This document shows positions 22,192-37,100 of a DNA stretch of 64,000 nucleotides, piece after piece. This DNA is from Mytilus galloprovincialis (lineage: Eukaryota; Mollusca; Bivalvia; Mytilida; Mytilidae), in NCBI RefSeq assembly GCF_965363235.1, contig NC_134842.1:38654458-38718457 (forward strand), in the 5' to 3' direction. Each line of letters starts with the position of its first letter. Within the stretch, counting starts at the first letter, position 1. The translations under genes and the position numbers were made by a program. A model generated the notes under the pieces. It worked only from the letters and a program-made list of their open reading frames with translations. It searched no databases and had not been told where the DNA came from.

Positions 22192-25100
22192 TTAGTAATT
22201 TGGATCATCAATATTTGTTGCCTTTTTGCCCAGTACATCTTGCTCCCATTTAGATAGTTGTTCTATAAATCCTCTGTATGGTCTTACTGTACTGCTACAA
22301 CTTAACACCATATTATATGCATCCTGAAAATTAAAAAAAGATAAAAATAAATTGGAATGTTAAAGAGAATATTTCTTTTCTTCTGCATAAATAGACCAAA
22401 GATTCTAATGCAACAACATTTGTAACGTTCATTTTGATTGGATAACGTCACTTATTTACATGGAATCAATTGACAATTGATGCTATGGGACGTTCGTGCA
22501 AGCGCAGACGGCTTATCAGACTTTAAATACATGTTTTAACGTTATTTTCTGTCAGTTTCATTAGAATGGAGATAACAATATTGTATTTTAAGATCCGACG
22601 GCATCAATTGGGGATTTGATGTCGCAAATACCCGTTTACTCCCCAATTGATGCCGTCGGAGCTTAAAATACAATACAGTTATCTCCTAAATGTTGAGCAG
22701 CTGTACCAAGAGTAAAGACCTTATTCTGTTTTTTTTTTCATTCATTTTTTACAAACAACATAATCAAATATTGAGTTTTCACTCCTTAATGGTCCAAAAA
22801 GAGTAAAAAATCTAAAAAAAAACTTGTGGGCTTTAAAATACTCAACATTGTGTACTGCAATTGTGAAAAAAAAAATACATTAAAGCAAATTAAAATTTGT
22901 GATATATAATTTAATGGTAAACTTTAATGATTGAATTTCAAACTACTGATCCATTTGTCATTTTGAACAATAAAATATGTTTAAACTACTACTAGATAAA
23001 GAAATATGATAATTTAACAGGTTTCCGCCAATAATTCTGGAAAAACTAATTTAAAATCTTAAATAATGAATAAGTTCACTGAAGATGCTTGGACACATTG
23101 GACAGTGGCTATAAAAAATAACAGTTATTATTTCCATAATATGTTAATGAGATTAAACCCCGCTTTAATAAGTTTTAATACTTGAAAGAAAAATTACCAT
23201 TCAAATTAAGTTATATCACTGTTTATCAACGCTAAGAAAAGTTTTCAGATATCAAGACATTTTTTTCTTTTTGTTAGTAACATATTACATACCTCTAATG
23301 ATTTTTTGAAATGTCGCATCAAGAAGGCTACCACAACTGTAACACATCGACTAATTCCTAAGTTGTCAAATACAAGGACAGCTTCATTCTTTTCTATGTG
23401 AGTATCTATAAAATAAAATATACTCATTTGAAGGAGACAAATGATTTCTGTCAAAAAATATAGCCTTCTAATCTTGAGTGCTGTTGAACAAATTCATAAA
23501 TTTTCATTTGCTTCCAAACCTTACATTACATACTCATGACGATTGTTCATATTTTTTAGCAGTTCTTGTCAGATCCACAAGATCTATTAATCAAAACATG
23601 CATTTCGTAGATATCAAAATCCATTATGTTTAGGTCTGAAAACTGGATGTAGTCCAAATAAGTTGATAAATTATTCACGCAGCAAGCTAGAGAGTCTAAA
23701 TTTTCATTGTATCTGTTGAATTCAGTTTTTAATTCTAAATACAATTATGTCCAGATTTCCCTACTTTGATCTCAACAGCTTGTTATTTTTTTTTTATATA
23801 TGTGGGTTGCTGTCTCATTGATATTTATCTCATATCTCCTTTTCTTTCTTCATAAACAAGGGAGATAATTTACACACATTTGTCACCAAATTGCCTGTAC
23901 AACTTTTATCTAGAGGCATATCTGATTTAATGCTTTTACTTTTTGATGTTATTTTACAATCCCTCCGTTAATATTTAGATTTCATTAAGACATTTTAAGG
24001 GTTGTTCCAGTATTAAATGCATGGAAGTCACTTTGTTTATTCCCCAAACACTTATAAAATAAAATTCGTACAAATATTAAGAAAAATGCAAACACAAATA
24101 ATTAAGTATGTTTAGTTCCTCCCATCCTAAAACACAAAACCCCTATAAGTTATCATTTGTGGCAGGGGGTAGACAGTAAACTAGATGAACACAAACAAAT
24201 ATTGTTATGTACCAAAACTTCAAAGCAAAGTATGATAATGGAATACCAAATATTTCATCCTCACCTATAAACTGACAAGCTGTTTGGAATTTACTATATA
24301 AATCAGCATCATTGTCATCTGATACTTGGCAGTGTAATAAATGTGGACCAGGCTCTGAAAAACTGTAAAATTATATACATGAATATTGGTTCAAATAAAT
24401 CTAAGAAACATTGCTGACTTAAGTTTTGAAAATTGAATTTTAAAATGTTATTATTAACTTATTTTTCTTTTTTTTAATTTTTATGCCCCACCTACGATAG
24501 TAGAGGGGCATTATGTTTTCTGGTCTGTGCCTCTGTTCGTCCGTCCGTCCGTCCGTCCGTCCGTCTGTGCCTTCGTTCGTCCGTCCGCTTCAGGTTAAAG
24601 TTTTTGGTCAAGGTAGTTTTTGAAGAAGTTGAAGTCCAATCAACTTGAAACTTAGTACACTTGTTCCCCATGATATGATCTTTCTAATTTTAATGCCAAA
24701 TTATAGTTTTGACCCCAATTTCATGGTCCACTGAACATAGAAAATGATAGTGCGAAGTTCAGGTTAAAGTTTTTTGGTCAAGGTAGTTTTTGATGAAGTT
24801 AAAGTTACATCAACTTGAAACTTAGTACACATGTTCCCTATGATATGATCTTTCTAATTTTAATTCCAAATTAAAGTTTTGACCCCAATTTCACGGTCCA
24901 CTGAACATACAAAATGATAGTGCGAGTGGGGCATTCGTGTACTATGGACACATTCTTGTTTATTACATAAAATACAAAAGTAACAACATTGGGGAAAATC
25001 TCCTAATGAGTATTTACTGAAGATATTTGACATTCTAACTACTGTTGATATGTTTCTTTGATGGTCTTCCTTTTTTTACAACTTTAATGACTGTACCTGC

Positions 25101-28100
25101 ATAAAAATGTTCTATTTTCAATCATTGTCCATTGAATATTGATTATGCTTTTAAAAATTATGACCAAATGGTTTAGCATCTTTTCGATATTTATTAAAAA
25201 CTTTTGAAAATTCATCATGTCCTTTATAATATATATAGATCTGTGATTTTTTTGTCTCAGAGAGTTAAAATTGTAAATTGCAATTAACAAGTATTCAGTT
25301 TGATAGATTTATTGTTACTTGGAAAAAAATCATCTGTCAAACTGAATTCTGATGTAACTATTTAAATCAAGCCTTTTCACTATGTAAATATTCTTACAAT
25401 GTTTCAGCCTCTACACAACAGTTGACATGGCCTTTGATTTTCAGATCTTTCTGTATGTATTCAGCATTGCCTTGTTTCCAGTTACCAAAGTATAACAGAC
25501 CAGGTATAACTTCTATTGGGTATGGTTTTATTTCATCCATTTCCTGTATAAAAAAAAACACAGTGTTTACAGATTTATAAAAATGATAAAAGAAACTACA
25601 GTTCACAGAACATAAAGCATCTCAAACGAAGAGATATCTTCCAAAATATAGGAAATACTGTGGATTCAATTTTATTTGTTGGATATAATTTTTTTTTATG
25701 TTGTGGGTTAACGGAAACCCCTTATTTAAAAGTTAAGCTTAGTTCAAATTTTCTTTAGTCTTGTATGCAGACTGGCAAATCAATGAAATCAAATATACAC
25801 CCAGTGGCGGATCCAGAAATTTTCATAAGTGGGGGCCCACTGACTGACCTAAGAGGGGGCCCGCTCCAGTCACGCTTCAGTGATTCCCTATACAAGCAAC
25901 CAAATTTTTTCCCAAAAAGGGGGGGCCCGGGCCCCCTGGGCCCCCTCCTAAATCCGCCTCTGACACCAAAATGCTAATTTTCTCCGATCTACAAAAATAA
26001 ATTAATCCATAGAACATACATATATAATATTTTTATTTCATGTATATTTGTTGTTCATTCATATCGTATGTTTGAAAAAATAAATAAATATGGTGTCACA
26101 TCTTACATCCATACTGATGTTATTTAGATAAAGCTATTCTTTCAATATGAAGTAGTTAAATAAAACATGCACTCATACACAAAATGATGAAAAGACGAAT
26201 CATCAATTGTCAATTTTGAATTTCTCTTTTTAATGCATTAGCTATATAGGTGTTAAAAAATTCCTCTTTATTTTTTTCTGTGGCTGTAGATTTTTTCCTA
26301 GGGTATATCCTTTTCAAGGACAATAAGAATCAATGCTGTTTATAGCTATTTTTTAAAATACACAAATATTTGAAAAGTAGGATTACCTCTATTTACTCAT
26401 ACTTTTATACAAAGCAGTAAAGGTTTGTACTATAAAATTTGTAATTATACAACATAGTAAAGGAAGTCTACCAGCACTGATCATGATCCGTAAATTAAAT
26501 AATAAAAATACATGTAAATCAAAAAAATTCCTGAGTAAAAAAAATAATCACAACTAATCTAGTCAGCAGCTCCAACTTTGCTGTGTGTTCTAATGCTTTT
26601 TCATTAAAAAACTTCCTTACCTTAGGCATAAACATAATCTTTTGTGTTCGTAAAAATGGATATAATTTTGAAAATTCTTCGTATCCACCTAAAAAAGAAG
26701 CATATTTAGTCAAAGATCATTAAACAGACTGCAAATGTTAACTTACACTGGTGTGTTTTTTTCTTACATTTGAGAAATAAACTTTTACTTGGTCAATAGT
26801 TTAAAATGAATAGTGAAGTCCATTCTAGCATTCATCTTTTCTAAAATAATGGCTTTCATTTCACATGAAAACAAGTTAACATTTCAATGAAATTTACTGT
26901 AATCATGAGATTTTGATAAACATTTTAAATAGGTAACAAACTATTTCTGTTAGTTGGTAACTTGCAATTCTAAAATACCAAAAAAAATAAAGCCAAAAAG
27001 ATAAAAGATACTGCATGGAACCCTGGAAAAGGGAGATAATTTGAATATTTCACTTCAATAAATGTAATTACCTTTTAAGATTTTCACTTTATTTCTGCTA
27101 CCATTATCCCACATTCTCATACCACAAAGTAAAGCAGGAGCTAAAATAAAAAATAAAAAATGTTCATGTATGTCAGACAAGGTATGCTATCCTAATATTT
27201 TTGACAAAATAAAAATAAAAAATAAAAAATGTTCATGTTTGTCAGACAAGGCATGCTATCCTAATATTTTTAACATAAATTAATTTACTCATTGTGCATA
27301 TAATTTGTAGTATTAGAGATTGTGCTAATGTAAGACAGTCCATGATTTTAGAGTGTAGGAAAGCATACCTAAGTAGGTCATGTACTTTAGGTATATATTT
27401 TCAGTCACCGTAATCTTTCTTTGATAAAGTATAATATAGTTCATTAATGTTTTGTGGGAACTTGTTGTCTGTTATTTTGTCATTTTAGAGATACTTGAAG
27501 TACTATATCTGTGCTTTTAAATTGTAATTTAAGCTTACAGCCGATTTCAATGAGTATGTAGCTAAGCCGCAGTGTTCTCCCCAGGCCATTTTAGCGCTGT
27601 GCTTTTCAGCGCTATCACAATTCCCGCTGTTCTATTGCACTGACCGCAGAACTTTCCAACGCAAGCGCCTCGCTATATTTTTTTTCGTAATTTTTCAAAT
27701 TTCCAGCTTATTTTTTACTTCAGATCATGTGATCGACTGGTTTACTATTTCTGAATGAATTATTTCCGTTGTATTAAGTAACTCTGCAGGACCAGTCTTA
27801 TAAATTTTACAAAATGGCTACTTTGAAAGATAAAAATAAACAAAGATTTCAACATTGGCATCTATTGTTTTACTTTAAAGAATATATATAGAGGCATATA
27901 TGAATGAAATGAGATGTAATAAATCGACCGCATTTCCCGACGAAACTCACATACTTGTTTTTCCAACTTTGAACAAACAATGATTTTAAAATCGATCAAA
28001 CACAGTCACAGGGGTTTGTTACAATTTGCTGGGTTTTAATACTGTCCATACGAACTCCGAAAATGAGCAAGTCTTTGAAGTATTTATTATCACCTATTCG

Positions 28101-31100
28101 AACAGAAAATTTGTTTAGTCAGCAATTCCACAGTAATGAATTTTACCATTTGAAAACAATTAAGAAGATATGATTAGAAAAACAAACCCCAAGCTGATAC
28201 GACTTGAGAAATTCACTTTCTCGATTTCAAGCTTGGATGAAACTATTTAAATATATACACATGGAAAAAAGTATTGCAACACTTTGATTTTTTAAAACTT
28301 GAAAAATCAGCCTCTCATTTTGGATGGAATATGATAAAATATTTGTAAAATAATATTGAAACGTAGTTAATGATATCATTGGCATTAAAAGGAACAAAAA
28401 ATAAATGAAAAAAAATGTTTTATCTAACCAAAATTTTTATAACAAAATGATGTGTTTTTGCACAAAAAAATGCATTTTACATCTTTTACTGTAGTCTAAT
28501 TTTACAATGTCAGACATTTCAAATTAATCTTTAGATAATTGTTCACATCATGGTTGATCGTTATACGCCAAAGAATTTGTACTTTGTGTGCAGCCTCCAT
28601 TCAAACGGATAACCGCATCTTAACGTCTTCTGATTCCTATTTTCCTGAAGAGTATTGTTTATTTCATAACGTGTTTGAACTGGGGTGTCCTTTCGTGCAC
28701 TTTAAGTTCAATAGTGTCCCATACATGCTCAACATGATTCAAATTTGGGCTACGATGGGACCAAGGAAGATAAACCGAATTCCATTGGAACAATGGATCT
28801 TCCTCCATTATGTTTTTTCCAACTTTGGCGAGCTCTGCACTATATTGGATATGGACAACTATGTGTCTGTTTGTAGGCAAAGGTCTTATCGCACGATAAC
28901 CAGTAGCGATGAGCCAATCTCGAACAGTTCTTGTTTAAAGGCTCATGTATGGTCATCACTCTCTTTTTAGGATTAAACTGTTTGCAAAGGGTTACCTTCT
29001 GACCAACCTTAATATTGCTTGATTTTCCCTAGCAGATGTTAAAGGGGGTCTTTTTGATCTTGGAAGGTCTTTAACATTGTTTGTTGCCTGATTTTTATTC
29101 TCAAAACGACTTATAGTGAAATGGTGATGACCAACAATACGTGCAATTGTCACAGCGACATACCTGCTTCTCTCATGCTGATTATCTGCCATCTTGCTGC
29201 AGTTATGAGTTGTGGATGACCAATTGCTAGGTGTCAATCACATAACTTTATAAACTTGGTCACTTAAAGTGTTGAAAACAATGAGGATAAAAACATCTGT
29301 TTTACTGTTTACGAGTACAGTAGCTGCATGTGCAGATAGAACTCCTCGAGTCAATATTTATTGATTAAACTCAGGTGATATCTAAATAATGTTTAACTAG
29401 TTCTATTTCAACAAATTATATCACCAAAAAATAAAGAGTGCTTTTTTAATTTGAATTTCAATTTAGTGTTGCAATACTTTTATCCATGTGTATATATTAT
29501 AAAACGTTAAGGTCAGAAAAATGAGAAATCATTATGCTAAAAAAATGTCAATTCCTGTCAAATGTCGTAAGGTTAACAGTACACTGCTACAGTAGGTCAC
29601 AAAACCAAACACAGAAGCTGACAATGACTTTATTGTTGGTCCTACATGTTCTGCAACATCACCTGTTAGTGCTAAGAAATCTTCACACAGGCAGTCTGGT
29701 ATAGACCCATAATGGAAAAAAACTTCTCCTTTCGTTTTATACACAGATAATATGAGGATTATATGAATTTACAATGGAGAGAAAAAGACTCTTCTTCTAT
29801 ATCCAGACAATAAAATAATATTTAACAAATAGGTAACTTCCATGAGCATGATGTGGACATCCTTACAAGAGAAAACATCAAAAGCATAATATAAGATAAA
29901 ACACATAACAAATCAATTATAAACAAACCGGGCGCCGCAACACAACAGTTACTGAGAATTGTCGAAAAATTATGCGCTTACCATAGCGCTATCCAAAAAT
30001 CCTGGGGAGTACACTGTAAGGGTAATATCTTTGGTTAGCTTGCTAGCTAGATGAACCGTAAAATCATTGTTAGGTAAGGTATATTATCCTCCTTTCGAAG
30101 TAGCTTTGTCCTTAAGACAGATAGATTGATTATCTGTCGGACTAGTCTACTCTTAAAGGAGGGTAGTTTACCTAACCTAACAATGACTTCATGGTTCAGC
30201 TAACAAGTAAGCTAATTAAAGATATTACCTTTAGCTACAGTACTCATTGAAATCGGCTGTAACACTTATTCTTGTATTGTTCAAGGTCAAGAACCTTGTA
30301 AATGAATGTCTAATGCTTTTTAGTTAAAGGGAAACTTCGCAAAAAAATCAAAAATTGATATTATGTCCATTCTGTATAGAAATGCTCAAATTTATAGATA
30401 TTAAAGTTTTATTCCGCTAGATAAGAGATCACCATCGATTTTAAATTTAGAGTATCAATTCTCTGCGTTCCGCCATTTTGTCGTCTTCCCCGATTAAAAA
30501 TCACGATGTGTCTATAAACCACAAAGGACCAAAACTACAGTAACCGATGTAGTCGTAATTACGTGTCGATATCTTGTCAATCGTACGGTTGTTTTATCTG
30601 ACAAACTAACTTGATACGGAAAATGTTCTTATTTTTTTTTAAATAACCATAGTCTGTTATTTTTAAACTGTTAATATTGGAATTAGTTAAAAAGTCAAAG
30701 TTTAAATCATAAATAAGTGTTCCGTGAAAACTGTTTTCGTAAATCTAATTCGTTTATAATTCTTTAAAGTAATAAATTTTATTCAAATAAATTCGGATCT
30801 TCCCTCATCTGATCACCAGCATGACTAAAGGTATTACACCCAAAGGTATTGTGAGGGGTGTGAGGTGACACGTCCAGGTATTCAAGCGATTTCCTGTCGG
30901 GCTTGCAAGTTCATGCATCGTTTCACTTCTGTAGGTATTGATCAGTGTACACGGCCGGTAACTTATAACTCTCCATTTTGAACTATCAGGTGTATAAAAT
31001 ACATCTCTGTCTTGCGTGTTCGAAAGTGATATGATATACTAGTCATTACTAAACTCATACGCTTGTTTATAAATAACATTACTGGTGTAAAGAATATTAT

Positions 31101-34100
31101 TTATAAAAATATAAATAATACCAAAAAAAAACAGATTTGATGAAATAAAAATCTATTTACATTTTTTTTCCAAGGTTTAATTTGGGAAAATGTAATATAT
31201 ACTCGTTGTCAATAGTAAAGGACAGATTGGAACATACCAGAAATATTGATTTTAAAAAAAATGTACGCACTTGTCGACGATTGGTTTCTACGCCTGGATA
31301 GAAAGTTACGGAGCTATATCGCAATTTAAAATATATACATGTATACATTGAACATAAGAAAGAAACATACATTTTGTGTAAATTGGGGTAACAGTTTTGT
31401 AAATAGACTAGTCCACGTATGCCAACAGTATGTAATCATCGAATTCGATAGACTATTGTATACCAAAAGAAGAAGAAGAAGAGGACCAATTTGATTTAAA
31501 TACAGGTCGATATAATAACTTGCTTCGGTTCATCGAAGTTATGAACATAGTAAAATCACAAATTTATATATCAATAAGATCGTTCTCCAATAAAGGAAGA
31601 AATTCGACATCATCACAATTGTTCTGACATTCATGTAAAACATAAGCAACTGGACATACACTAATAAACCCCAAGGGATGTGAATATTTTCTAGGAAAAC
31701 TTTTGAGTATTAAAGTTTCAAATTGATTTCGGGATTTATTTTCTTTCTTGATATTCAATGACAGCAGTTTAAAGAATAAACTGCTTGTCCACTTTAGGGG
31801 TATTCTTGCCAGTTGAACAGACTTATAATTACATTCAAAAATAGGGAAATTAAGATGACATTAAATTCGTTGTCTTTTTTTTTTAAACATCGTTGGTCTG
31901 CAAATAGTTAAAGTATTATTCATTGTGAGAAGAAGACTATTTTAATAAGGACGCTCCCGATTATGAATAAATTTGGTTGACGTTTTTCACACTTGAAAAG
32001 AATATCTATTCGTAATTTTTTGATTCCATTCCAAGAGGATCCTTAAATTTCCTGTCAATTTTTTAAAACATCTTTTTTTTCAAATAGCTGAAGTATTCAT
32101 GCGTTGTGAGATTTAAAATATTTTGATGAGAACATTAATTCCTAAATAGGTAAATAAAGATCGCTTTGGATGGGCTAAATTATATAATTGCAATCTGTTT
32201 GAAATATTAAAGGTTGGCGATTTTAATTTAAAAAAGTACAATTTTTAGTTCATACACTCGTGTTTAGAAGGCTATTTTTATTTATAAATTTATTCAATTA
32301 AAATAATTCAGTATTTTATCGTTACAAAACTAATCAGAAGTCATAATTCATTTAAAAGTGAGCTTATGCAAAATATATAAAAATATACAACAGCTATCCA
32401 GTTATTGTGCGACCTTATTTCTCCCGTAAATTCATTTTAATTCTTTTTCTTACATTTCTGTGTCTAAAACTATAACTGACTCCCGTATATCATTCATACG
32501 AAATGTTGTTCACACCTGAAATGCTGAACCGTGACGCCTAGGTGTCACTGAATGAAGATCAAAAGATTAGAATTACATAATGCTAATCTTTTAATTACCG
32601 TGAGTTTAACTACGCATTCAACATTCACTAAGTGTCACAAATTAATACACATTTAATTTCCACAGTACAAGCAAGTGAAAATGTTTTCTGGAATGAAGCA
32701 AAAAGTTCAGAATACAAACATGTATTTTTTAATACACTATCGATCGTGTCAGTTTCATATGTTTGTTTAAAGTATTTGAAGAAAAAAAATCATAAAAAGG
32801 TTCTATTGTATTATTTACTTTAATTACTAGAATTCGTATAAAAAATCCACACATGAATCCTACAATCTAATTTAAAAAGTTGCATGGCTATCACTTACTT
32901 TTCGTTGGTTAATAGCTACACCAAAAGTCGTCGATGCGCTTTAAATAGCGTTATTAGATGGTTAACGAACAAGACTTAAATGAGATTAATTTCACTCCCG
33001 GCATGCTCAAAGACTTAAACTACGTCACATAAGTCAGGAAGTTTGATAAAATAAAATTAATAATTCCCAATTTTCTTCTTTATTACTTTTCATATCGAAA
33101 TAAAACTTGGTGAATATGTTTTTTATGGTATTATGAACTTAATAAGATGAAAAGTGAAAAATCGCGAATTATCCCTTTAAGTTATTTGTTATTTAAAGAA
33201 TAAAGTTTTTATGGCAGATCTTTGATAGATTTGTGTTTAGCTTATTCATAGGTTTTTAAGACTTGTGAATCTTAAATGTTAAGACAACTGTTTACGGTTG
33301 AAGACTGTAAGTTGAGAACAACAATGAAGATGTCTTTTTCAGTTATGTGTTTGACTGGGTTGCTGTCTCATAGATGTATACCCTAGTCTTATTCTATTCA
33401 ATGGTATAAAATGCAAATGTTTAAAATAAATATTTAATCAATCATCCAAATTATTTGCACACAATAACAACCTAAAGGAGGACAATTGCCACTTATTCAA
33501 TCAATTTGATTTCCTACATCAAATGGTTTTTTAATGTCCTGCAAGTCTTAAAAATGCCATGTATTTGGAATAGCAAAAACTTCATACTTCCATACACAAC
33601 ACACTGAGTACTTACGAAAATCTTCTTCTCTAAGTGTTGATGATTTACTATCATATACAACAACATTCTGTTTACATTCTAATTCCCCATCGTATGGCAC
33701 CATAAAATGACCTGTTTTATCCTGCAAAGATAATTTTTGAAAAATTGAAATCATGGAATTTAGTGAAAAAGTTTAACTATTTTTATTTGACATTCAGTGA
33801 CGAACTTATAAAAGAATTTGGCAAAAAAAACATTAAAAATAAAAACAAATCAAGTTTAGGAATTTTTATACCATTAGAAATAAAAAAACACAACATTTAA
33901 TGCCTATTTTCTAAAGCTATAATGCTTGTCACAGCTTGTAAATCTTAATTGATATCTTTTTGATACAATCTGAAACAAACATCTACATCATTTGATAATC
34001 TGCTAGAATATTTATCTCATTGGCAACTGTATTAGTACATCTCCTTATTTTGTATATGTAAGTAGTTAATAAATCATGACAAAATTATAACTGATCAATT

Positions 34101-37100
34101 TTTTGCTTTTAATCTTTTTGCATTGAATGGCATTGTTGTTTCCCAAGCATTTAAAAGAGGGACGAAAGATACCAGAGGGACAGTCAAACTCATAAATCGA
34201 AAATAAACTGACAACGCCATGGCTTATTAAAAAATGAAAAAGACAAACAGACAAACAATATTACACATGACACAACATAAAAACCTAAAGAATAAACAAC
34301 AGGAACCCCACCAAAAACTAGGGGTAATCTCGGGAACCTGAAGGGTAAGCAGATCCTGCTCCACATGTGGCACCTGTCGTGTTGCTTATGTAATTACAAA
34401 TCCGGCATATAGTCTTATTCTGTAGGTCACATTCATGAAAGGGAAGGGGATTGTAGTTACGATGTAAGGAACATAAACCTGCTCATTGCTGAATTTCAAA
34501 TAAAGTGTCTAATTATTATCTCCCTTAGTAACTGTTACTAGTATACTCATAACTGTTAAATATACTGTTGATGGTTCACCTTACATGTATATGATATACA
34601 TGTATGCAGTCCTTAATATACATGTGTACATTATAACTAGTTGAAGATTTACATATCTTTTGTAATATTGTTTTTGTGCTAAATTGTGTTTTCTTGAGCC
34701 ATGTTTAATAGCAGTCTCTGAGCATCAATAATAATTAATGATTTAACTTTTGTTCTTTCTTATAGCCATCAAGACATGGATCAATGTGCATAAGAACACT
34801 AAATGTACTTTTATAGCTGTTGTGACGAAGTCATTAAGAATAAATATATTTTATTAAGTAATTACAAAGTCAAGAAAGATACTAAAGTTCAAATGTTGAA
34901 ATGTTCACAAACTGTTTTTAAAGTTCAATTGTTCGAATGTTCAATAGTTCACAATGGCACGAGATCGTATAGTTTTATAAATGTTCAGTCCTTATGGATT
35001 ACGTTCGGATATTAAGCGCATGATTTCCAGCCTACCCACGATGGGGAAGACCTTGGCGGAATCTCCGGTACCAATAGCTTGTACCAATCTGTCCTCCTTC
35101 AAGTCCAAAGCTGGATCTTATATAGTCCAATGGTCCATACACATGTCTATAGCTGTAGGCCGGTTGTATAATCATCTGGTTATCGAGTACTATTTACATG
35201 AGGTTAATTGTCAAATAATGTAATTAACCCCTGACGGATAAATGTTATTTTAAAGTAAACATGGTCATTTATGGGCTTCGGGGTATATATGTCCATAGTA
35301 TATGAACAGATTGTTATTAGTGTCCAAAGGTTTCCTGCTATTTAATGTATTCACAGATTGTTATTAGTGTCCAAAGGCTTTCTGCTATTTAATGTATTCA
35401 CAGATGGTTATTAGTGTCCAAAGGCTTTCTGCTATTTAATGTATTCACAGATGGTTATTAGTGTCCAAAGCATACATGATTGTCATTGAATTGTTTATTT
35501 CCTTTTTAATAAATTTCCTAATTAATACTCCTTGATAATTAATTAATGTTACCAATTGTGTAACATGATTCCTTCCCTCGCAATAAGAACGAAAGTTCGG
35601 AAAATACGATAATCCTTCTTCATTTATGCTATTGTAAATCCAGTAGTTCCATTGTTAAGTTTTTTTTTGTAACCATCACCACATATATAGTTCATAAAAT
35701 TCGGCAAGTCCAACATCTGAATATATTTACACATAGGTCATTTGAAAATATTTCGATATACATAGTTCGTGTTTTATTTCCGTCACCATCAAAGTATAAA
35801 GTTCATCAACTGCTGGAAAGGGCGCACATCTTTGTACAAGTGTCGTCATCATCATCTCCATTACGCAGTATTTGACGCATCTAGCTATTTGGTTCGTCCT
35901 TCTTAAGAGGCTGTTAACATCGACATTCGGTTAAGTTTTGTCCTTGACCAATGGCACGGAGGAAAACATCTCTCTGTTGTCAGTAACATCTATTCCAATT
36001 GCGAAGACACCATTTGTTTTTACCAAATTGTTCGTGGCATTAGAACCAGAACTCACCACATTCTTTTTGGCTAACCAAGATATATTCCTAATTAATTAAC
36101 AGTACAAAAATATGGCTATTCCAATGAAGATGGCACCTAAACCCCACTGATAAATTTATCCCAATTTGGACAAACTAAAACTTGTTTACTTCCCCTTAAT
36201 TTCCTATTTTTTTTTTTTATTTATCAATCAGATAATTGACAGTTTGTTAGCTCGCCTTAAGTTCAAAAGTTATCTAAGCCTAGCAAAATTAAGTTTTCAC
36301 AATTTCTACGTATATAAATCAATACGTTCTTTTTTATATCAAATTATCTATTTAAAACAAATACGTTCTTTTTTTTTTTATATTAAATTGTCTATTCAAA
36401 ACAAAAACAAAATAAAAGGGGAAAACTGTCGTATACAACTTCTACAAGTTTTTAAAATCCTACATAATAAAAACAAATATATGTTTATTAACACAAGACA
36501 TAAAAAATAGATTTAAAAATTCACAAATTAAAAAAAATATATATAATGTGATCCTTTTCTATAACCCCTACACCTACATAATACCTATAACAAATAATAT
36601 ATACTAAATATTATATGTGTTACTTTGTTCCCAATTGTAATACTTTTACAGTTTTATTTTGTTTGCTTCATTAATTAATCTTAACGTTAGATATAGACCA
36701 AAAAATTAACAACATTTAAGATTCCATTAATAAAATTTTAACTACCTCTTGCGCAATTTGTTACTGACTCTACATTTCATATTTGACAACAAAAACACCT
36801 TATTGCGAAAAAAAATGTCGTTCTCTGTAATGTATTACATTTTTCTAAAATTAGTATATAGTTTCCTTATACTATTTCCTTTCTTTTTTATATATCTATT
36901 TTTCATTTGTTTTAAAATTTCAAACCTACTGCCTATCCCTTTTATACATTTACATACGACTATGTTGAGATCTGAGTTTAAAAATAGTATATACATTTAA
37001 AACTTAACTAACCTCTTAAAACTAAAACCATTAAAAAAAAATCTATGACTACTTATGAACAAAACACATCGTTAAGATTCTTTTTTTTCAACTCCTTAAA

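Larger units (their letters stand above)
27570..30016. mobile_element. hAT-like element carrying a Tc1-like insertion
   Basis: Terminal repeats CAGTGTTCTCCCCAGG and CCTGGGGAGTACACTG. The 8-bp flanks (CTAAGCCG and TAAGGGTA) match only roughly, so the target duplication is eroded. Without the nested element it is about 1.2 kb and shows no transposase. Confidence 0.8.
27538..30259. mobile_element. TA-flanked foldback MITE split by two nested insertions
   Basis: Termini CAGCCGATTTCAATGAGTA and its exact complement are flanked by TA (27536-27537, 30260-30261). Its own foldback body survives at 30020-30259. The left end is separated from it by the hAT-like element at 27570-30016. STYXL1 intron 3. 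Confidence 0.85.

Noticed and set aside
28539..28970. A 143-residue plus-strand open frame
   Set aside because: It is antisense to the Tc1-like transposase remnant.
29532..29744. A 70-residue minus-strand frame
   Set aside because: It falls within the hAT-like element outside any splice context of STYXL1, and matches no part of that protein.
34981..35223. An 80-residue open frame, identical at 38427-38669
   Set aside because: It lies inside both LTR copies; identity comes from LTR duplication and there is no protein resemblance.
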